NCBI GenBank assembly: GCA_030068075.1
Contig: CM057841.1
Coordinates: 3,222,565 to 3,286,564 of the forward strand
Reading direction: 5' to 3'
Length of the DNA stretch: 64,000 nt
Origin: Paguma larvata
Lineage: Eukaryota; Chordata; Mammalia; Carnivora; Viverridae
This document shows, one piece after another, positions 63,171 through 64,000 of the stretch. Position numbers and translations under genes: made by a program. Under the pieces are notes generated by a model. The model saw only the letters and a program-made list of their open reading frames with translations. It was not told the origin of the DNA and searched no databases. The first letter of the stretch is position 1. Every line of letters begins with the position of its first letter.

Positions 63171-64000
63171 GTAGTGTCTTCATCTGATTTTGGAATCAAA
63201 ATAACACTGGCCTCGAAGAATGAGTTTGAGAGTGCTCCCCCCTCTTCCGTTGTTTGGGGAAGAGTTTGAGAAGGATTGGCACTCACTCTTCTTTAGGTGT
63301 TTGGGAGAATTCGCCAGGGAAACCATCTGGAGGCCTGGGCTTTTCTGTGTTGAAAGGTTTTCAGTGACGGATTCAAACTCCTTACTGATTACTGGTTGGT
63401 TCAGCTTTTCTGTTTCTTCCTGATTTTAGTCTTGGTAGTTGGGGTGTTTTTAGGAATTTATCCATTTCTTCCAGGTTGTCTCATTTGTGGGCATATAACC
63501 GTTTACAGAAGTCTCTTATGATCTTATGTATTTCTATGGCATCAGCTGTAATGTCTCCTCTTTCATTTCCAATTTTATTCGAATTTTCTCTCTTTTTTTT
63601 TCCCCTTAGGTGGCCTAACTGAAAGTTTGTCAACTTGGTTTATCTTTTCTTTTCTCTTTAATTTTTTAATGTTTTTATTTTTGAGAGACAGAGAGAGACA
63701 CAGCATGAGTGGGGGAGGCACAGAGAGAGAGGAAGACGGAATCCGAAGCAGGCTCCAGGCTCTGAGCTGTAGCACAGAGCCCGACTCGGGGCTTGAACTC
63801 ACGAACCGTGAGATCATGACCCGAGCCGAAGTTGGACGCTTAACCGACGAGCCACCTAGGCATCCCTGTTTGGTTTATCTTTTCAAGTAACAAACTCAGT
63901 TTCATTGATTTTTTTTTTCTTTTTCTTTCCTTTTTTTTTTTTTTTTTGGTCTGTATGACATTTCTTTCTACTCTCATCTCTATTTCTTTCCTTCTGCTAA
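63169..64000 (-). mobile_element. L1 ORF2 fragment, antisense, runs off the window
   Basis: The minus strand resembles L1 ORF2. On the plus strand the stretch around 63,185-63,235 (ACACTGGCCTCGAAGAATGA) is the antisense of a standard ORF2 block. It is interrupted by a SINE and continues to the window end. Confidence 0.75.
63660..63868 (-). mobile_element. Felid SINE inside L1
   Basis: Antisense SINE ending near GAGCCACCTAGGCATCCC, flanked by TTTATCTTTTC-like repeats (about 63,640 and 63,875) that fit a target-site duplication. Confidence 0.88.

Overview
This is nuclear DNA from a carnivore, almost certainly a felid. About 20 tRNA-derived SINEs of the cat type are scattered through it, with heads such as GCGCCTGGGTGGCTCAG and (A/T)-rich AATAAA tails. 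There are also many 5'-truncated L1s sharing one lineage-specific 3' end. All recognisable genes are split into short exons on the minus strand and belong to the leukocyte immunoglobulin-like receptor (LILR) family, so the window is a piece of the leukocyte receptor complex.

Five LILR loci can be assembled from splice sites and reading phase. In transcription order (right to left) they are: C (59,186-51,005), a complete two-Ig inhibitory receptor with two ITIMs; B2 (45,403-38,198), a two-Ig activating-type receptor with a transmembrane Arg and a shortened tail; A2 (35,179-26,899), an intact four-Ig activating-type receptor; B1 (23,429-16,772), the broken sister of B2; and A1 (13,739-4,963), the intact sister of A2. 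The first ~1.6 kb matches the 5' flank of A1 and A2, so a further A-type locus probably lies just left of the window.

Layout: 1-1,640 is A-type 5' flank running into old antisense L1 (to ~3,165). Duplication unit 1 spans 3,122 to ~25,043 (A1 + B1) and unit 2 spans 25,044 to ~46,080 (A2 + B2). Their left boundary lies inside an antisense L1. From 46,080 to 51,000 there are an L1, SINEs and old MaLR-like LTRs. Gene C occupies 51,005-59,186. From 59,900 to 64,000 there is gene-poor repeat sequence.

A and B types carry the NLIRM transmembrane motif. Its arginine is the family's docking residue for the FcR-gamma signalling adaptor. C carries an uncharged transmembrane helix and the cytoplasmic motifs LTYAQL and SLYAAL, which in this family recruit SHP phosphatases. 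The extracellular domains of B and C are very similar, so they look like a paired activating/inhibitory set. The cluster shows duplication, apparent gene conversion (the 5' half of B1 is C-like), exon loss, and insertions dated by presence or absence between the two units. All functional statements are family-based inference; exon coordinates come from splice sites and phase read directly from the sequence.
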